This document shows, piece after piece, positions 19,290 through 21,199 of a stretch of 21,199 nt of DNA. Each line of letters opens with the position of its first letter. Position 1 is the first letter of the stretch. The position numbers were made by a program, and so were the translations under genes. The DNA is from Erysipelotrichaceae bacterium (GTDB lineage: Bacteria; Bacillota_I; Bacilli_A; Erysipelotrichales; Erysipelotrichaceae): NCBI GenBank assembly GCA_900754715.1, contig CAAEDX010000131.1:1-21199 (forward strand). The letters run 5' to 3'. A model generated the notes under the pieces. That model was not told the DNA's origin. It saw only the letters and a program-made list of their open reading frames with translations, and did not search any database.

Positions 19290-21199
19290 TCAGTCATTTT
19301 GGATCATCCGGTTCAGATGGAAAGCGTACAGATAAGTGTGGATCTCATGGTCGGGATAGATCGCAGAAAGCGCGGCGGCATAAGTGCGCAGCTGTGCCTG
19401 ATACGATGCGAGGAACTGCTTTTCTTCTGCTAAGGTGTCTGTCTTGTAATCGACGATGTGGATCGTGTGTTCATCCATGGCAAGGAAATCGATATAGCCA
19501 TACAGGATCTGCTCATCGATCTTTGCTTGATAAGGAAGCTCGTGACAGACTTGCGGCATGGCGCAGAAACGCTGATAATCCGGATCGTTTCCCAAGGCCA
19601 GCAGCTGACGGATGTCCCAGGGCCGCGCTTCCTCATGATGACGGTGAAACGCATCACGGATCTTTTGTTCGTCAAAGGGCAGACGCAGCTCAGCGAGCAC
19701 TTCATGCATCAGCGTGCCGCGGCGGGCGCCTTTGCGGCCGATATTGGCAGGATCGAATATCGGCAGGGAAGCAGGCGCCTTGCGCGCTGAAGCACTGCCG
19801 CGTTCGATGCGGACAGCGCGGTGACGATAGACCATGCGCTGGACCTTTTCCGGGTTTGCCTGGCGCTGCGGCGTGATGTCAAAGGGTTCCTGGATGAGTT
19901 CCAGGCGAAACAGCGGCGATGCCGCGTCACTGAAGGCATGAAGCAGCCATCCAGTATAGCCGCAGCGAGAAAAGACGGTCGGTCCGTCCAATGCACTGCG
20001 GTATTGCGCAGGGTCTTTGATGCAGTCTACGACGATCATCTCATCCTGCGCGCGAGTAGTGGCCACATACAGGATGCGCATTTCTTCTTCCAGCTCCTCA
20101 CGGTCTTTCTTATGCTGGATGGCGATGCGAGCCAGGGTCGGCCGCTGCACGCGCCGCTCATCCATATAGCGCATGCCGATGCCCATGTCCGCATCGAACA
20201 GGAACGGTTCACGGAAATCAAGCGCAGCCTGACGGTCGGTGGACCACAAGAAGACGACAGGAAACTGCAGCCCTTTCGACTGATGGATGCTCATGACCCG
20301 GATCACGTCATCCTCTGAAGAGATCGGATTGGCTTCGCCGCTTTGGGCATCCTTGACGGTATCGATATAGCTGAGGAAAGCACGCAAGTCATTGCTGTGG
20401 GTCTCTTCAAAACGCACGGCCTGCTGATAAAGCAAGTCCAGGTTGGTCTTTTCCTGCAATGTCGTAAGGCAGGCATAGTAGTCATTCAGCGCGCAGATCT
20501 CATTGAGCAGCGCATGGATGGGCAGATCGCGCTTTTTCATCAGCTCCTCCAGCTGCGCAAAGCCCGCAAAGGGATGGGTGCGGAAATACGCATAGTAAGA
20601 AGAATGCTTTTCCCGAGCCAGATTGGCCTGCGCCAGCATATCTTCATCGGCGTCAAACAGCGGGGAGAGCATGAGCGAGACGAAAGCGAGATCATCATGG
20701 GGATGTTGCAGCACATTCAGCGCGGAAAGCACGATCTGCACCGCGTTGGATTGATAAAAGCCATGCTTGATCTCGATGAAGTAAGGCAGGGCCAGACGGT
20801 CAAAGGCCGCGCGCAGGTCATCTTTGCGGCGGTTGCTGCGGACGAGCACGACAAAGTCCTTCCATTTGTAGTGCCCTTCTTCATGCATGGCGCGGATGCG
20901 GGCGGCGATCCACAGCGCTTTGATCTGCTGTGTGCTCATGTCCTGAAAAGCAGGGTCTTGTTTCAGCTCTTCCGCAAGCAGCGCCTGGAAACGGACCGGC
21001 TCTTTGACCTTTTCCTGCCACGGACCGCCGATGGCGACACAGTCCTGCTCGCTGTAAGAAGAAGCAAATTCCGGCAGATTCATGAGCTTCTGATAAAAGA
21101 CATTGTTGAATTCGACCAGGGTGCGGCTGGAACGGTAATTATTGGACAGATAGATGACTTCATCCAGGGCGCCGGCATGTTCGATGCGGGACTGCATGA
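19290..21199 (-). CDS. addA: ATP-dependent helicase/nuclease subunit A (AddA), C-terminal part
   Basis: AddA is the helicase-nuclease subunit of AddAB, which resects double-strand breaks for recombination. About 636 residues are visible; AddA is normally about 1,200, and the frame is open to the window edge, so the first Met here (21197) is internal. YLSNNYRSSRTLVEFNN near the edge is the motif IV region. Further on stand VMSIHQSKGLQFPVVFLW (motif V) and RILYVATTRAQDEMIVV (motif VI). The RecB-type nuclease domain is at the end: GTLMHEVLAEL, then YGYIDFLAMD and IHIVDYKTDT, with the catalytic Asp and Lys of the DYK motif intact. addB would be expected to the right, upstream of addA. Confidence 0.95.
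   Translation of the reverse strand, partial: MQSRIEHAGALDEVIYLSNNYRSSRTLVEFNNVFYQKLMNLPEFASSYSEQDCVAIGGPWQEKVKEPVRFQALLAEELKQDPAFQDMSTQQIKALWIAARIRAMHEEGHYKWKDFVVLVRSNRRKDDLRAAFDRLALPYFIEIKHGFYQSNAVQIVLSALNVLQHPHDDLAFVSLMLSPLFDADEDMLAQANLAREKHSSYYAYFRTHPFAGFAQLEELMKKRDLPIHALLNEICALNDYYACLTTLQEKTNLDLLYQQAVRFEETHSNDLRAFLSYIDTVKDAQSGEANPISSEDDVIRVMSIHQSKGLQFPVVFLWSTDRQAALDFREPFLFDADMGIGMRYMDERRVQRPTLARIAIQHKKDREELEEEMRILYVATTRAQDEMIVVDCIKDPAQYRSALDGPTVFSRCGYTGWLLHAFSDAASPLFRLELIQEPFDITPQRQANPEKVQRMVYRHRAVRIERGSASARKAPASLPIFDPANIGRKGARRGTLMHEVLAELRLPFDEQKIRDAFHRHHEEARPWDIRQLLALGNDPDYQRFCAMPQVCHELPYQAKIDEQILYGYIDFLAMDEHTIHIVDYKTDTLAEEKQFLASYQAQLRTYAAALSAIYPDHEIHTYLYAFHLNRMIQND

Noticed and set aside
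19163..19876. 237-codon plus-strand frame running from thpR into the addA region
   Set aside because: Crosses a terminator, is out of frame with thpR and antisense to addA, and shows no family motif.
1..21199. CRISPR arrays, prophage, toxin-antitoxin or defence gene clusters
   Set aside because: I found no regularly spaced repeats, no phage structural or integrase genes and no recognisable defence proteins; apart from the IS fossil the window reads as ordinary chromosome.

Overview
The window looks like chromosomal DNA from an anaerobic, fermentative, low-to-mid GC Gram-positive bacterium, most plausibly a gut Bacillota of the Erysipelotrichia type. This is inferred from strong AGGAGG-type ribosome binding sites, sigma-A-like promoters, a pyrophosphate-dependent phosphofructokinase, an [FeFe] hydrogenase, a C69 dipeptidase, an FeoB-associated Cys-rich protein and AddA. 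I could not run any search, so species and family assignments rest on motifs I can read.

Layout. 1-455: wreck of an IS1182-type transposase gene, cut by the left edge. 532-1773 (-): secreted DUF218 (YdcF/SanA-like) protein with its own promoter and terminator. 1913-2569 (-): small methyltransferase-like protein. 2625-2700 (-): tRNA-Val(GAC) with two stem mismatches. 2797-4455 (-): pfp. 4774-8327 (+): two-gene hydrogenase operon, a NuoF-tail/GltD-like flavoprotein overlapping a complete [FeFe] hydrogenase. 8421-9869 (+): C69 dipeptidase. 9959-12364 (+): TetR regulator plus a DrrAB-type ABC exporter with repeated CATAC/GTATG operators. 12424-12894: multiply frameshifted flavodoxin pseudogene. 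13054-16434 (+): ferrous iron operon feoA-feoA-feoB followed by three small membrane proteins (a 54-aa Cys-rich FeoB-associated protein, an unannotated-size 37-aa protein, and a membrane-tethered HMA protein). 16461-17447 (-): Gfo/Idh/MocA oxidoreductase. 17564-18181 (+): cytidylate-kinase-like protein, divergent from it, with a palindrome exactly filling its promoter spacer. 18256-19259 (+): unknown protein with a GH3-like leader motif, overlapping an RNA 2',3'-cyclic phosphodiesterase. 19290 to the right edge (-): C-terminal half of AddA.

How it works together. PFP supplies reversible, PPi-saving glycolysis; the hydrogenase pair would dispose of or recover electrons by coupling H2 to NAD(P)H, and needs much iron, which the downstream feo operon can import. 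The TetR/ABC block is a self-contained efflux module with an evident autoregulatory circuit. I see no phage, CRISPR array, toxin-antitoxin or defence island. The most unusual parts are the hydrogenase flavoprotein fusion, the tail of small proteins after feoB, the GH3-motif orphan protein, and several palindromes placed precisely inside promoters.
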